In this document: positions 33,452 through 44,399 of the stretch, in pieces
Layout of the letters: every line of letters starts with the position of its first letter
How positions within the stretch are numbered: position 1 is the first letter of the stretch
Assembly: GCA_037127315.1 (NCBI GenBank)
Contig: JBBBDQ010000403.1
Location: 3,388,501 to 3,452,500, forward strand
Source of the DNA: Ascarosepion bandense
Taxonomy: Eukaryota; Mollusca; Cephalopoda; Sepiida; Sepiidae
Direction of reading: 5' to 3'
Length of the DNA: 64,000 nt
Program-made: the position numbers and the translations under genes
Notes under the pieces: model-generated
What the model was told of the DNA's origin: nothing
What the model saw: the letters and a program-made list of their open reading frames with translations, nothing else
The model's database searches: none

Positions 33452-34667
33452 TATATTTATAGTAAAATGACTAATAATACATATTTGTAGTAAAATGACT
33501 AATAATACATATTTATAGTAAAATGACCAACAATCCATATTTATAGTAAAATGACCAATAATACATATTTGTTGTAAAATAACTAATAATACATATTTAT
33601 GGTAAAATGACCAACAGTACATATTTATAGTAAAATGCCTAATAGTACATATTTGTAGTAAAATGACTAATAATACATATTTATGGTAAAATGACCAACA
33701 ATCCATATTTATAGTAAAATGACTAATAATACATATTTGAAGTAAACTGACTAATAATACATATTTATAGGAAAATGACCAATAATACATATTTGAAGTA
33801 AAATGACTAATAATACATATTTATAGTAAAATGACCAACAATCCATATTTATAGGAAAATGACCAATAATACATATTTGTATTAAACTGACTAATAATCC
33901 ATATTTATGGTAAAATGACCAACAATCCATATTTATAGTAAACTGACCAATAATACATATTTGTAGTAAAATGACTAATAATACATATTTATGGTAAAAT
34001 GACCAACAATCCATTTTTGTAGTAAAATGACCAATAATACATATTTGTAGTAAAATAACTAATAATACATATTTATGGTAAAATGACCAACAGTGCATAT
34101 TTATAGTAAAATGACTAATAATACATATTTGTCGTAAAATGACTAATAATACATATTTATAGTAAAATGACCAACAATCCATATTTATAGTAAAATGACC
34201 AATAATACATATTTGTAGTAAAATGACTAATAATACATATTTATGGTAAAATGACCAACAATCCATATTTATAGTAAAATGACTAATAATACATATTTGT
34301 AGTAAAATGACTAATAATACATAGTTATAGTAAAATGGCCAATAATACATATTTGTATTAAACTGACTAATAATACATATTTATGGTAAAATGACCAACA
34401 ATCCATATTTATAGTAAAATGACCAATAATACATATTTGTAGTAAAATAACTAATAATACATATTTATGGTAAAGTGACCAACAGTACATATTTATAGTA
34501 AAATGACCAATAATACATATTTGTAGTAAAATGACTAATAATACATATTTATGGTAAAATGACCAACAATCCATATTTATAGTAAACTGACCAATAATAG
34601 ATATTTGAAGTAAAATAACTAATAATACATATTTATGGTAAAATGACCAACAGTGCATATTTATAGT

Positions 34668-34974
34668 CAGTCAGTTAAGTGCCATACGTTATACACGCTT
34701 GGGCGATCATGTCTCGAAAGAGGGATGACTGACTGGGCACAAGATTATCCCGCAGTAGGTTGCCATTGCTTTCTGCGGTAGACTGGTGGCCGACCAGGGC
34801 TATAGAACCCAGTCTGTCCTGCTATTTAACCCATAACTGGAAGGAAGAGACGGATTAATACCTTTCCTAAGGGTATTTGCGCGTAAGTGAATACAATGGA
34901 TTCAACTGGAATTCGAACTTGGCTCCCCGGCTTCTCGTTCCGAGCCGATATCCACTGTACCACAACGCATATCC
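34668..34974 (-). repeat. tRNA-derived SINE in satellite, duplicated copy
   Basis: The duplicate of the SINE at 33145, carried along by the 1,523-bp tandem duplication rather than by a new insertion. Confidence 0.95.
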
Positions 34975-35677
34975 TATATTTATAGTAAAATGACTAATAA
35001 TACATATTTGTAGTAAAATGACTAATAATACATATTTATAGTAAAATGACCAACAATCCATATTTATAGTAAAATGACCAATAATACATATTTGTTGTAA
35101 AATAACTAATAATACATATTTATGGTAAAATGACCAACAGTACATATTTATAGTAAAATGCCTAATAGTACATATTTGTAGTAAAATGACTAATAATACA
35201 TATTTATGGTAAAATGACCAACAATCCATATTTATAGTAAAATGACTAATAATACATATTTGAATTAAACTGACTAATAATACATATTTATAGGAAAATG
35301 ACCAACAATCCATATTTATAGTAAAATGACCAATAATACATATTTGTAGTAAAATAACTAATAATACATTTTTATGTTAAAATGACCAACAGTACATATT
35401 TATAGTAAAATGACCAATGATACATATTTGAAGTAAAATGACTAATAATACATATTTATAGTAAAATGACCAACAATCCATATTTATAGTAAAATGACCA
35501 ATAATACATATTTGTAGTAAAATGGCCAACAGTACATATTTGTAGTAAAACGACCAATAATACATATTTGTAATAAAATGTCTAATAATACATATTTCTA
35601 GTAAAATGACCAACAGTACATATTCATAGTAAAACCACCAACAATACATATTTATAGTAAAATGACCAATATTACAT

Positions 35678-35985
35678 CAGTCTGTCAGTTGAGTGCCATA
35701 TGTGATACACGCTTGGGCAATCATGTCCCAAAATAGACAGGACTGACTGGGCAGAAGATTATCCCGCAGTAGGTTGCTATTGCTTTCTGCAGTAGACTGG
35801 TTGCTAGTCAAGGCTATAGAACCCAATCTTTCCAGTTCTTTAACCCATAACTAGAGTGAAGAGACAATTTAATACCTTTCCTAAGGGTATTTGCGCATAA
35901 GTAAATGCAAGGAATTCAACTGAAATTCGAACTTGGCTGACCGCATTCTTGTCCTGAGCCGATATCCATACACCATGACACACAT
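35678..35985 (-). repeat. tRNA-derived SINE near the right end of the satellite
   Basis: An independent, more diverged insertion (tail CTGTCAGTTGAGTGCCATAT). Confidence 0.9.
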
Positions 35986-36200
35986 ATAGTAAAATGACCA
36001 GAAACACATATTTGTAGTAAAATTACAAAGAATACATTATTAAATAAAATGATCAACAATATATATTTATGGATGCATTTTATCTGTAATTGAAAAAATA
36101 TAGTTGCATTCAATATATATTCAGTTGAAGCCTAAAAATTATCTTCAAAAGTTTAGATTTTGAAATTAAATAACCCATAGTGATGTTAATATGCTGCTAA

Positions 36201-37129
36201 GCAAAATCAATAAAACCAAACAAGCTATGAACTGTAATATAAGCTATGGGTGGAATTTTTGCCATATCGTTTTTAACCATAATTATTTTAGGAATGTGAA
36301 AATATAAAAAAATTTATTGGAAGAAGTAGAATTTTCATTCTCAATTCAAATTATGACCTTGTCTGCTGCATTTACTTACATATCAATACTTTTAGTAAAA
36401 CGTAAATACATTTCATGTTTCACCAGCTATGGGTTACCTCACAGGGTAGACTGGGTTCTCTAGCCTTGAGTCACAGCCTGTCTAGATTATTCATTTTGAT
36501 TATAAAACTATATAGAAGAAAAAAATGAAACCACTTTACTATATTTCTAGATATTTAATGTTTAGAAAGAGGAAGCTGTGGGGATCCATTAGCCCTGATA
36601 GTCTTAAGTAACCCTCTTTCTAAATGTCTATCTTTCTATTTGTCTATATTTCTCAAATGAGTTATTCTAATTATTTACACTGTTCACATTGTTCAGACTG
36701 CTTTCCGCATCTTTGTTGTCATATTCAGGTGATTGAAATTTTCTCAAGGGCATATAGTCCAGTGAATAAAAGTGTTGGTTGGATCCAGTGACTTGACCCA
36801 AAGAGTTGTGAGTTCAGCAGTAGTGAACAAAAAATTCAAAGGGCTGAGTGAAATGGAGATAACTGATACTAAGACATCTGGAAGAGGCATACTTAATTGA
36901 ACTAGAACAATCTACCTCAGTGAAAGCAATAAAGAATCACTTCAAAATGCCAATTACTTAAAGAAAGTTGGAGTGTACAACAGCCAAAACGTCATGAATA
37001 TGGCAGCAAATATGAGGATATCAGTCTGAACAATGTAAATAACGTAAATAGTTTGTATCTCTGTAGACATGTAAAAGGCAATAAAGTAATAGATTGTCAT
37101 AAAATTCTTGTATTTTGAAAGGAGAAAAT
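36201..37129. other. Intronic DNA with repeat scraps
   Basis: A palindromic tRNA-like SINE scrap (TTGACCCAAAGAGTTGTGAG, about 36793) and a TCTTTGTTGTCATATTC motif (about 36712) are recognised. No gene is seen. Confidence 0.5.
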
Positions 37130-37455
37130 GTTGCAAATATTCATTAAAGATTATTAAATAGTCATGGAAATGCTGCGTTTGATATAAAGAAAGTCAGGAG
37201 ATGGCTTTGTACAGTTAAAAATCTTAGAGAAAAAGAGGAAATTGATCTTAATGATAGGCCTCATAGTGGTAGGTTAGCTGCTTCTGTAAATTAGCGAAAT
37301 GATGCTAATGCTGTCAAAACTCTGAGAAAGCTTTCAGGTGAGCAATGATAGTTTTGCGCAATTGATCAGGTACAAAATGGTTTCTCAGAAAGTTGACAGA
37401 CTCCAGAAGAGTGTGATTGTTGCCAAAGTGCTACTGAAAATGGACAACATAGAAG
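37130..37455 (+). mobile_element. Mariner transposase N-terminal fragment
   Basis: The translation contains G-N-A-A-F-D-I-K-K-V-R-R-W-L-C-T-V-K and D-L-N-D-R-P-H-S-G-R. This fits the mariner helix-turn-helix region and its linker. Stops follow at once. A SINE interrupts the 3' side at 37482. Confidence 0.6.
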
Positions 37456-37481
37456 GACCATGAAGACATCATTCAGATGAC

Positions 37482-37718
37482 AGTCAGTCAAGTGCCATAC
37501 ATGATACATGCTTTGGGTGATCACTGACTGACTGGGCAGAAAATTATCCCACAGTAGGTTGCCATTGCTTTCTGGTTACCTATTATTTAACCCATAACTG
37601 GAGGGAAAAGATGGTATTTGTGCATAAGTGAAAGCAAAGAGTTCAACTGGAATTTGAATTCAGCACCTTGATCTTTTGTTCTGAGTCGATATCCACTGAA
37701 CCACAATGCACATCATGA
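37482..37718 (-). repeat. tRNA-derived SINE with internal deletions
   Basis: Tail GTCAGTCAAGTGCCATACAT, head at about 37690-37718. CATCATTCAGATGACAG before it and CATCATGACAG after it suggest a short target duplication. Confidence 0.85.
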
Positions 37719-38070
37719 CAGTAGTCATTGGTAATTTAAACAAGTTAAATTCCTTTTAATACCCCACCAAAAGGAAACTGCTCTTTTTTCATAATCTTAG
37801 AGAACTGATTTTTTCTTCCCTCAACCTGGCTGACTTGAAGTGTAAAGATTATATTGAATCAATTTGTAAGTTTGATGTTAGAAAAGTTAGTTCTCTGTGT
37901 TGTGCTAAACCATTTTTTCTCTTACATAGTTTATCATTCATCTATTCTTAGAATGTTGCTGCCACCTAGTACTCTTGCTATATATTTAAAAATTCTTTAT
38001 AAAATCTGATGAATAATCTATGATATTACTGATCCTGACCTGGCAATCACTTTTCCACAACTATAACGTA

Positions 38071-39018
38071 CATCTCTGGCCAAAAGTTTTGCAACACCAT
38101 AAAAAATCCAAGTTATTGATAACAAAACACAACCATTTTTGTTTTAGAATTTTAAAATAATAATTTAAACTATTTCAAAGTAAAAAAATTATTTATTATG
38201 ATGTATGTTAAATTTTCATGTTAAATTCAATGCTTTATGTACCTTCCTTGATTTTTAAGAACAAGTTTTATTCGTTTTGGCATAGACTCAATTAGTTATT
38301 TTAAACAGTTAGATCTAATAGAAGTTTAACATCTTTGTAGGACAGTTTCAAGTTCAATTGTTGTTGTTGGAGGAGGGACCATAAATTTTCGATGGGATTG
38401 AGATCAGGTGAATTACCAGGCCAGTTTTTCAGAACTCTGAAGTTATTGTCCTTGAACCACTTCGTCACAGCTTTTGCTTTATGGCAAGGTGCACCATCAT
38501 GTTGAAACACCGCATCTCGATCAGGGTAGTGTTCTAGCAAAAATTGTGGTAGTCTATTTTTGATAGTGTCCATATACCATTCCTTGTTCATTGACATACC
38601 TTTGGGTACAATCATGCCATGAAAAGAGAAGTACCCCCAAATATGAACAAGGTCCGGAGGCTTGACTGTGGATACCACACAATCAGGGTGGAATCTTTCA
38701 CCGACTTGTCTTCTGACATGAATTGATCCATTGTTAGCAAAACAGCTAAAAGGTGATTCATCAGAGAAAATCACTTTTTTCTAGTCTTCTTCAGTCTAAA
38801 TTTTATGAATTCGACAGAAATTTAGTTGATCTTTTTTATTTTTTGTGTCAAAAGTGACTTTCTTGCAGGCCTTTTTGACATTTTTAATCTAATTTCATTT
38901 TTAAGCAAATTAAACGCATCCTATTTATTGATTATTCATGGTTTCACTCACTTCCAGTATTCAAAAATATCTGAAACTATACTTTCACATAATGTTGCAA
39001 AACTTTTGGCCAGAGATG
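38071..39018 (-). mobile_element. Tc1-like transposon B, N-terminal deletion
   Basis: The ends CATCTCTGGCCAAAAGTTTT and AAAACTTTTGGCCAGAGATG are perfect inverted copies flanked by TA. The minus-strand frame 38774-38301 encodes the catalytic domain: I-F-S-D-E-S, F-Q-H-D-G-A-P-C-H, and S-P-D-L-N-P-I-E-N-L-W. By my count 35 residues lie between the second Asp and the Glu. The DNA-binding N-terminus present in copy A is deleted. The catalytic frame is otherwise open, which suggests a young copy. Confidence 0.92.
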
Positions 39019-39046
39019 TAATTTCCCTGTGTTTTTTCTATAAATA

Positions 39047-40568
39047 TTGCCACTGATGTGGAGGGGGTTACATAAGAGAGTTAAAGTTTTAGGCAGAAGG
39101 AGAGTGAAGACAAAGACGAACCAGCTACAGGGGGGTGAAAGAGAAAGGGCAAGAGAAGGATGTGAACAAAGGAGTGAAGACAGTGGCAAATGTAGAGAGA
39201 AAAGAAAAGAACAAGATACACGGGGTGATGTAGAAAGAGTGAAGACATAGACGAATCAGTTACAGGGGGTGAAAGGGAAAGAACAAGAGAAGGATGTGAA
39301 CACAGGAGTGAAGACAGTTGCGAAGGTAGAGAGAAAGGGAAAGAACAAGATACACGGGGTGATGTAGAAAGAGTGAAGACAAAGACGAATCAGTTACAGG
39401 GGGTGAAAGGGAAAGAACAAGAGAAGGATGTGAACACAGGAGTGAAGACAGTTGCGAAGGTAGAGAGAAAGGGAAAGAACAAGATACACGGGGTGATGTA
39501 GAAAGAGTGAAGACAAAGACGAATCAGTTACAGGGGGTGAAAGGGAAAGAACAAGAGAAGGATGGGAACACAGGAGTGAAGACAGTTGCGAAGGTAGAGA
39601 GAAAGGGAAAGAACAAGATACACCGGGTGATGTAGAAAGAGTGAAGACAAAGACGAATCAGTTACAGGGGGTGAAAGAGAAAGAACAAGAGAAGGATGGG
39701 AATACAGGAGTGAAGACAGTTGCGAAGGTAGAGAGAAAGGAAAAGAACAAGATACACGGGGTGATGTAGAAAGAGTGAAGACAAAGACAAATCAGTTACA
39801 GGGGGTGAAAGAGAAAGAACAAGAGAAGGATGTGAACACAGGAGTGAAGACAGTTGCGAAGGTAGAGAGAAAGGAAAAGAACAAGATACACGGGGTGATG
39901 TAGAAAGAATGAAGACAAAGACGAATCAGTTACAGGGGGTGAAAGAAAAAGAACAAGAGAAGGATGGGAATACAGGAGTGAAGACAGTTGCAAATGTAGA
40001 GAGAAAAGAAAAGAACAAGATACACGGGGTGATGTAGAAAGAGTGAAGACAAAGACGAATCAGTTACAGGGGGTGAAAGAGAAAGAACAACAGAAGGATG
40101 GGAATACAGGAGTGAAGACAGTTGCAAATGTAGAGAGAAAGGAAAAGAACAAGATACACGGGGTGATGTAGAAAGGTGCTGGTGTTAAGTGGATAAGAGA
40201 TGGGAACTGACTTTGCATTTAAATTCCTGGAGGTTATAGCCATCAGGAAAGCAAATATATAGAAGCATGAGGCAGGAAGCTCGAGAAAAGAAGCTGCTGG
40301 AATAGAATTGTTGCCTGCATTTGGTTGATCTAACTGTAAAAAGGTGAGACCTCATTGCCAGTCTGGTTGCCCGAGTAAAATCTTGTGGAGGGAGTACCAG
40401 TGACCTAAGTTCGTCAGAGCAGAAGCCATGAAAATATTTATAGAAGAGACATAGGGAAGCCACATCCTGATGATGAGAAAGGGACAGAAATCGAGCTTCC
40501 AAATCGGGACCAATCACATTACAGATTCTCCTCTGAAGCCTGTCGAAATACTGCAATTGAGAAAACAA
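39047..40568 (-). mobile_element. CR1/Jockey-like LINE 3' end with expanded 3' region
   Basis: Minus-strand codons 40568-40185 give the C-terminus (Y-F-D-R-L-Q-R-R-I-C-N-V-I, then S-L-C-L-F-Y-K-Y-F-H-G, R-L-A-M-R-S-H, N-L-Q-E-F-K-C-K-V). The 3' terminal motif TTGCCACTGATGTGGAGGGG is at 39049. Between them lie eight copies of a 134-bp unit where the copy at 15.5 kb has a single, shorter stretch. The tail motif overlaps the right end of Tc1 copy B's flank. Confidence 0.85.
39101..40176 (+). repeat. 134-bp minisatellite, eight copies
   Basis: GTGAAGACAAAGACGAATCA recurs about every 134 bp from 39104 to 40042. Internal copies differ at only a few positions, so amplification is recent. It lies inside the 3' untranslated region of the LINE. 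Confidence 0.95.
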
Positions 40569-40842
40569 CTAAATTTGACCAACACTACCTGAATCATAAA
40601 TGAAAAGGAAAGAGACTATGTTGCGAATTGAATTTGGAATTTGAACACTTTAGCGCTCACTAAGCATACTTCCGCTATCAAATAACATTTATAAAAGACA
40701 ACATTACTGGTTAACTGATCTATGTACGAGAATTGAGAAGGAAGGAGACTATGCGGAGAAAGACACCAGATCTTCTGAGAAATTTCTTTCTATTTTGGGA
40801 TGCTCTAGGTGTTTCTAATATAAATAATGGTCTCAGCTCTCC
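40569..40842. other. Unassigned intronic DNA
   Basis: No gene or clear repeat is seen. It leads into the duplicated segment around micro-exon 5. Confidence 0.45.
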
Positions 40843-40900
40843 ATTTCCCAAATTTATTATAATGTGTATATCTGAAGATTTAACTCTTTCTTTTTTTTAG

Positions 40901-40936
40901 TTCCCAAAGTAGAAGAAATTAAAAAAGAAATTGAAG
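40901..40936 (+). CDS. Micro-exon 5 (V-P-K-V-E-E-I-K-K-E-I-E)
   Basis: A 36-nt exon, preceded by TAACTCTTTCTTTTTTTTAG and followed by GTCAGT. Phase 1 on both sides; it reads V-P-K-V-E-E-I-K-K-E-I-E. It looks like the 8-residue class with four extra residues (the E-E-I-K step repeated as K-E-I-E). The exon and about 130 bp of flanks are almost the same as around 41430, so a tandem duplication of roughly 529 bp made this pair. The strong pyrimidine tract argues for a used acceptor. Confidence 0.8.
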
Positions 40937-40974
40937 GTCAGTATTTTCCTTAAATCTCATGTTTTGTTTTCTCT

Positions 40975-41350
40975 TCATTAAAAGAAAATTGATCAGGCAT
41001 TTTGAAGCATAATTTATGATGAATCGGCAATGTTATTTGACCTGATCTGACATTTCTGCTTCAGTCACTTTTGCACTGCCATGTAGTTTCTTTGCACCGT
41101 TTCATAAATATTTTCATGGTAACTGTTCAAAAGAACTCGTCACTATAAAACCAAGACTTTATCAGTGCAGTAAGAGATTCATTGATTCTTCTCATGCTAA
41201 CGTTCTCAGTTGACATGAAGCGGAAAGATTATGTTGAATACATTGCTAGGTCAAGTTAGCAGGTAAAAATCCAGAAAAATGTATGATGATGCAATGTGTT
41301 ATTTGCCTGAATCTTAACATTATTCATGTTGATGGGGGTGCAGAAAGAGT
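40975..41350 (+). repeat. Intronic repeat R, copy 1
   Basis: TTGAAGCATAATTTATGATG, then TGACATTTCTGCTTCAGTCA, and later GACATGAAGCGGAAAGATTA. Copies occur at 42497-42880 and 46630-47000 on the same strand and at 49860-50190 reversed, with a weaker piece near 37830. No coding region or terminal repeat was found. Confidence 0.75.
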
Positions 41351-41429
41351 TCTCTCAAATGATTAAAATCCCATTTCCCAAATTTATTATAATGTGTATA
41401 TCTGAAGATTTAACTCTTTCTTTTTTTAG

Positions 41430-41465
41430 TTCCCAAAGTAGAAGAAATTAAAAAAGAAATTGACG
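41430..41465 (+). CDS. Micro-exon 6 (V-P-K-V-E-E-I-K-K-E-I-D)
   Basis: This is the duplicate of exon 5, with the same 36-nt length, phases, TTTTTTTAG acceptor and GTCAGT donor. The only coding difference is GAA to GAC at codon 12 (Glu to Asp), which keeps the charge. The intron between the pair is only 493 bp, far shorter than the others. The flanking shared block ends near TCTCTTCATTAAA on the right. Confidence 0.8.
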
Positions 41466-41510
41466 GTCAGTATTTTCCTTAAATCTCATGTTTTGTTTTC
41501 TCTTCATTAA

Positions 41511-41981
41511 ATGCAAATACAAATTGTTCAAACATTTCAAAATATCATTTTTAAAAGCTAAAAAAATATTTACACGGCTTACATTTTGACTACAGTCCTC
41601 ATCTTTGTTGTTGTTTTCACAATGATTAAACTACTGTGCCCTCTGCGTAATGTGTGTATTGGTCTGAATAATTTACAGGGAGTTCTATGATTGTAATGTA
41701 CCTGACTAAAAATTGAACTTGTCTGTCTGATCTCCAAATCTGGGCTGTTAAACATGCTTACAGCACTGGGTAATTAAAAAGCAGTAATCCATCTTGAAAC
41801 TGACTAGTTTTGATTAACTTTGGTGATTTTACAATAAATGATGTCATAAAATGACATGGTCATAAGTTATTAACATAAGTGAGTGACAAAGATGGTAACG
41901 ATATCATGAATGGGAACATTGCAGTAAATTATATTACGATTCAGTGTAAGTGCTATTAAACCCATCAGTCAATACTGTACG
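41511..41981. other. Unassigned intronic DNA
   Basis: Only a CCTCATCTTTGTTGTTG motif shared with 1340, 36712 and 47180 is noted. No gene is seen. Confidence 0.45.
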
Positions 41982-42057
41982 GCTTACGGCCATATCACGT
42001 TGAATACACTGGTTCTTGCTCGACCACCATAGTTAAGCAATGTTGAGCCTGGTCACT
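41982..42057 (+). repeat. 5S rRNA-derived fragment
   Basis: GCTTACGGCCATATCACGTT starts a 76-nt match to the 5' part of animal 5S rRNA through GTTGAGCCTGGTCACT. The 3' part is missing, so this is a truncated pseudogene or SINE head. Confidence 0.85.
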
Positions 42058-42059
42058 AA

Positions 42060-42496
42060 TTTAAGTGTTGGTTTGTGAATTTGGGGACATATTTAAAATC
42101 TGTTTTAATCAAAGAGGATCAGACATTTACTTTTTGACCATGCCTAGCACAACATTTGAAAAGAATTGAGACAATGTTGCATTTTTTTAGGTATGCTTAT
42201 TCTGCTTTAATCTATTGTAATTAAAAAATTCTTATTTGATCAACCTCTGTACCATAACTGAGAGGGGGAGATGCTGTTTTGAGGATTGGATCTGGAATTA
42301 TGACATTTTTATATATTTTTTAATCATCCTGGGTATATGATGAGAAACTACATCCAGTAGCAAGGCATTTTGAATAATGGGGAAGAATCATTTAATTGCC
42401 ATATGTTTTACTTTAAAAAAAAAAAAATGACCAGCAATTTATAATTACGTAAAAGAAAACAAAACAAATGTTACTGAAAAATAAAATGTTGGCATT
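42060..42496 (+). repeat. Duplicated intronic block and short element X copy
   Basis: 42060-42300 recurs at 47440-47660 (GTGTTGGTTTGTGAATTTGG and what follows). There it is interrupted by a SINE. From 42330 the left flank of element X (GAGAAACTACATCCAGTAGC) appears with only about one repeat unit and then its right flank (AAAATGTTGGCATTGATCAG). Confidence 0.7.
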
Positions 42497-42880
42497 GATC
42501 AGACATTTTGAAGCATAATTTATGATGAATCGGCAATGTTATTTGACCTGATCTGACATTTCTGCTTCAGTCACTATCGTACTGTCATGTAGTTTCTTTG
42601 CACGTTTTTCATAAATATTTTCATGGTAACTGTTTAAAAGAACTCTTCACTATAGAACCAAGACTTTATAAGTGCAGTAAAAGATTCATTGAGTCTTCTC
42701 ATGCTAACGTTCTCAGTTGACATGAAGTGGAAATATTATGTTGAATCCATTGCTAGGTCAAGTTAGCAGGTAAAGAGAGAAAAGTGCGCCAATGCAGTGT
42801 GTCACGCTTCTGAATCTTATCATTAGTCATGTTGATAGGGGTGCAGAAAGAGATCTCTCAGATGATTAATGGAAGGAACT
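42497..42880 (+). repeat. Intronic repeat R, copy 2
   Basis: Matches 40975-41350 with few differences by eye. Confidence 0.75.
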
Positions 42881-43029
42881 TTCAATTTTGGTGCATTAAA
42901 ATTAATTGGAGCATTAAAATTAATGAGAGCATTAAAATTAACAAAGTCTTTTTTGCCCCAGTTAAGAACTGACTGTAAGCCAATTTTGAAATTCATTGCA
43001 AATTTAAAACGTCAAACTGATCAGACTTT

Positions 43030-44371
43030 CTCTTAATACAGTTATTATAAGAGATGGTAGCTGAAGAGATTCACAAGAAAGGACTACAAATAAACTGCAA
43101 GAAAACTGAATGCAATGTCATCAGTAAAGAGAGCCGCCCAAAATGCCAAATACAGGTTGGGGATACTAAAATCAAGCAGGTACAAAAATTTAAATACCTG
43201 GGAACTGTTCTAACAGAAGACAGAAAATGCAACGCAGGGATCCAAAGGCAAATTGGCATGGCGAAGGACACCTTCTAGAAGTTGAGTAGAGTACTAAGAG
43301 ACAGGAAAATGTTGCTAGAAACAAAGAAAAGAGTACTGGATTGCTATGTGATATCAGTTCTTCAATAGGGCAATGAGTGCTGGATAATGTCATTAAAGAT
43401 GAAGGAAAAACTTGAAGTAATTGAAATGTGGTTCTACAGAAGCATATTGGATATAAAGTGGGGGATCAGTTCCATATCACAATCATTATATAAACTGGCC
43501 CCTCACTTTGTGGTCACAGCAGTTTCTATACATTTATATTCCTGAGATCCGAAAGCAGAAGGATGCATTCCAGGAGCTGTGAAGTGTTTTAAAAAACATG
43601 ACAATTTCGCTAGAAACAAAGAAGGGAGTACTGGATTGCTATGTGTTGTCTGTTCTTCAATATGGCAGTGAATGCTGGACAATATCATCAAAGATAAAGG
43701 AAAAACTTGAAGCAATTGAAATGTGGTTCTACAGAAGCATATTTGATATAAAGTGGGGGATCAGTTCCATATTACAATCAATATATATACTGACCCCTCA
43801 CTTGGTGGTCACAGCAGATTTTATACATTTATATTCCTGATATCCAAAAACACAAAGTTGTATTCCAGAAGCTGAGTTGAGTATCAAGAAACAGGACAAT
43901 TTTGCTAGAAACAAGGAAGAGAGTACTGGATTACTATGTGATGTCAGTTCTTCAATATGACAATGAATGCTGGATAATATCATTAAAGATGAAGGAAAAA
44001 CTTGAAGCAACTGAAATGTGGTTCTACAGAAGGATGCTGCGAATATCATGGATTGAGCATGTGAGCAATGATGAGGTTTTGAAAAGGATGGAAATGATAA
44101 GAAAATTAATACTGAGCATCAGGAAAAGACAGCTAAAGTTCATGGGACATACAATGAGGAAGGAGGGCTTGGAGAACCTGATACTAACAGGACATATAGA
44201 GTGAAAAAGAGACAGTGGAAAGCAGTGGATAATTCATTTGAATGACCTGGATGACAGAATGAGGGTTGTTAGGTGTAACAGGAGAAAGCATGCTAAGAGC
44301 TACCAGGGATAGGAGATATTGAAAGCCATGATCACGTACGTCCTAAAAGGACAAGGCACATAGAAGAAGAA
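43030..44371 (+). mobile_element. RTE-like LINE with triplicated fragment and hairpins
   Basis: 43054-43310 encodes the thumb-proximal part (K-Q-V-Q-K-F-K-Y-L-G-T-V-L-T-E-D). The block that starts TGCTAGAAACAAAG and ends GTGGTTCTACAGAAG then occurs three times, beginning at about 43312, 43609 and 43903 (period about 295). In the first two copies the LINE breaks after ACAGAAGCATAT. It is replaced by GATATAAAGTGGGGGATCAG, a short loop, a degenerate complementary arm and about 90 bp of spacer. The third copy continues to the normal C-terminus and an AAG-type tail at 44371. Confidence 0.85.
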
Positions 44372-44399
44372 GAAATAGACAAGAGTCTTATATTTTCTT

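Larger units (their letters stand above)
32228..35273 (+). repeat. 1,523-bp tandem duplication inside the satellite
   Basis: Positions 32228-33750 and 33751-35273 are nearly identical and include a SINE at the same offset (33145 and 34668). Differences are few, such as GAGGGTTGACTG against GAGGGATGACTG and CTCGGCTCC against CTTGGCTCC. The SINE was therefore present before the duplication. Confidence 0.92.
29595..36200 (+). repeat. Element X carrying a 28-bp satellite (~220 units)
   Basis: The monomer is AGTAAAATGACCAATAATAC followed by ATATTTAT or ATATTTGT, 28 bp in all. Units alternate in threes (ACAATCCATATTTATAG, ATAATACATATTTGTAG, ATAATACATATTTATGG), giving an 84-bp higher-order period. 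A rarer landmark TTTAATACATATTTATTTAG marks about 29830, 30471, 31036 and 32000. The left flank (GGGAGATTGGAGCCTTTGAG) and right flank (GTTTAGATTTTG...AACCCATAG) match element X at 23.3-23.8 kb. Three SINEs interrupt it. Long minus-strand open frames repeat every 28 residues and are a by-product. Confidence 0.93.

Noticed and set aside
29817..35649. Minus-strand frames up to 199 codons with a 28-residue repeat
   Set aside because: The residue period equals three 28-bp monomers and the frames break wherever an indel occurs. It is a satellite by-product, not a repeat protein.
11183..40176. Direct-repeat arrays considered as CRISPR-like
   Set aside because: They have no unique spacers of constant length between repeats, and the context is a eukaryotic genome with LINEs and SINEs.
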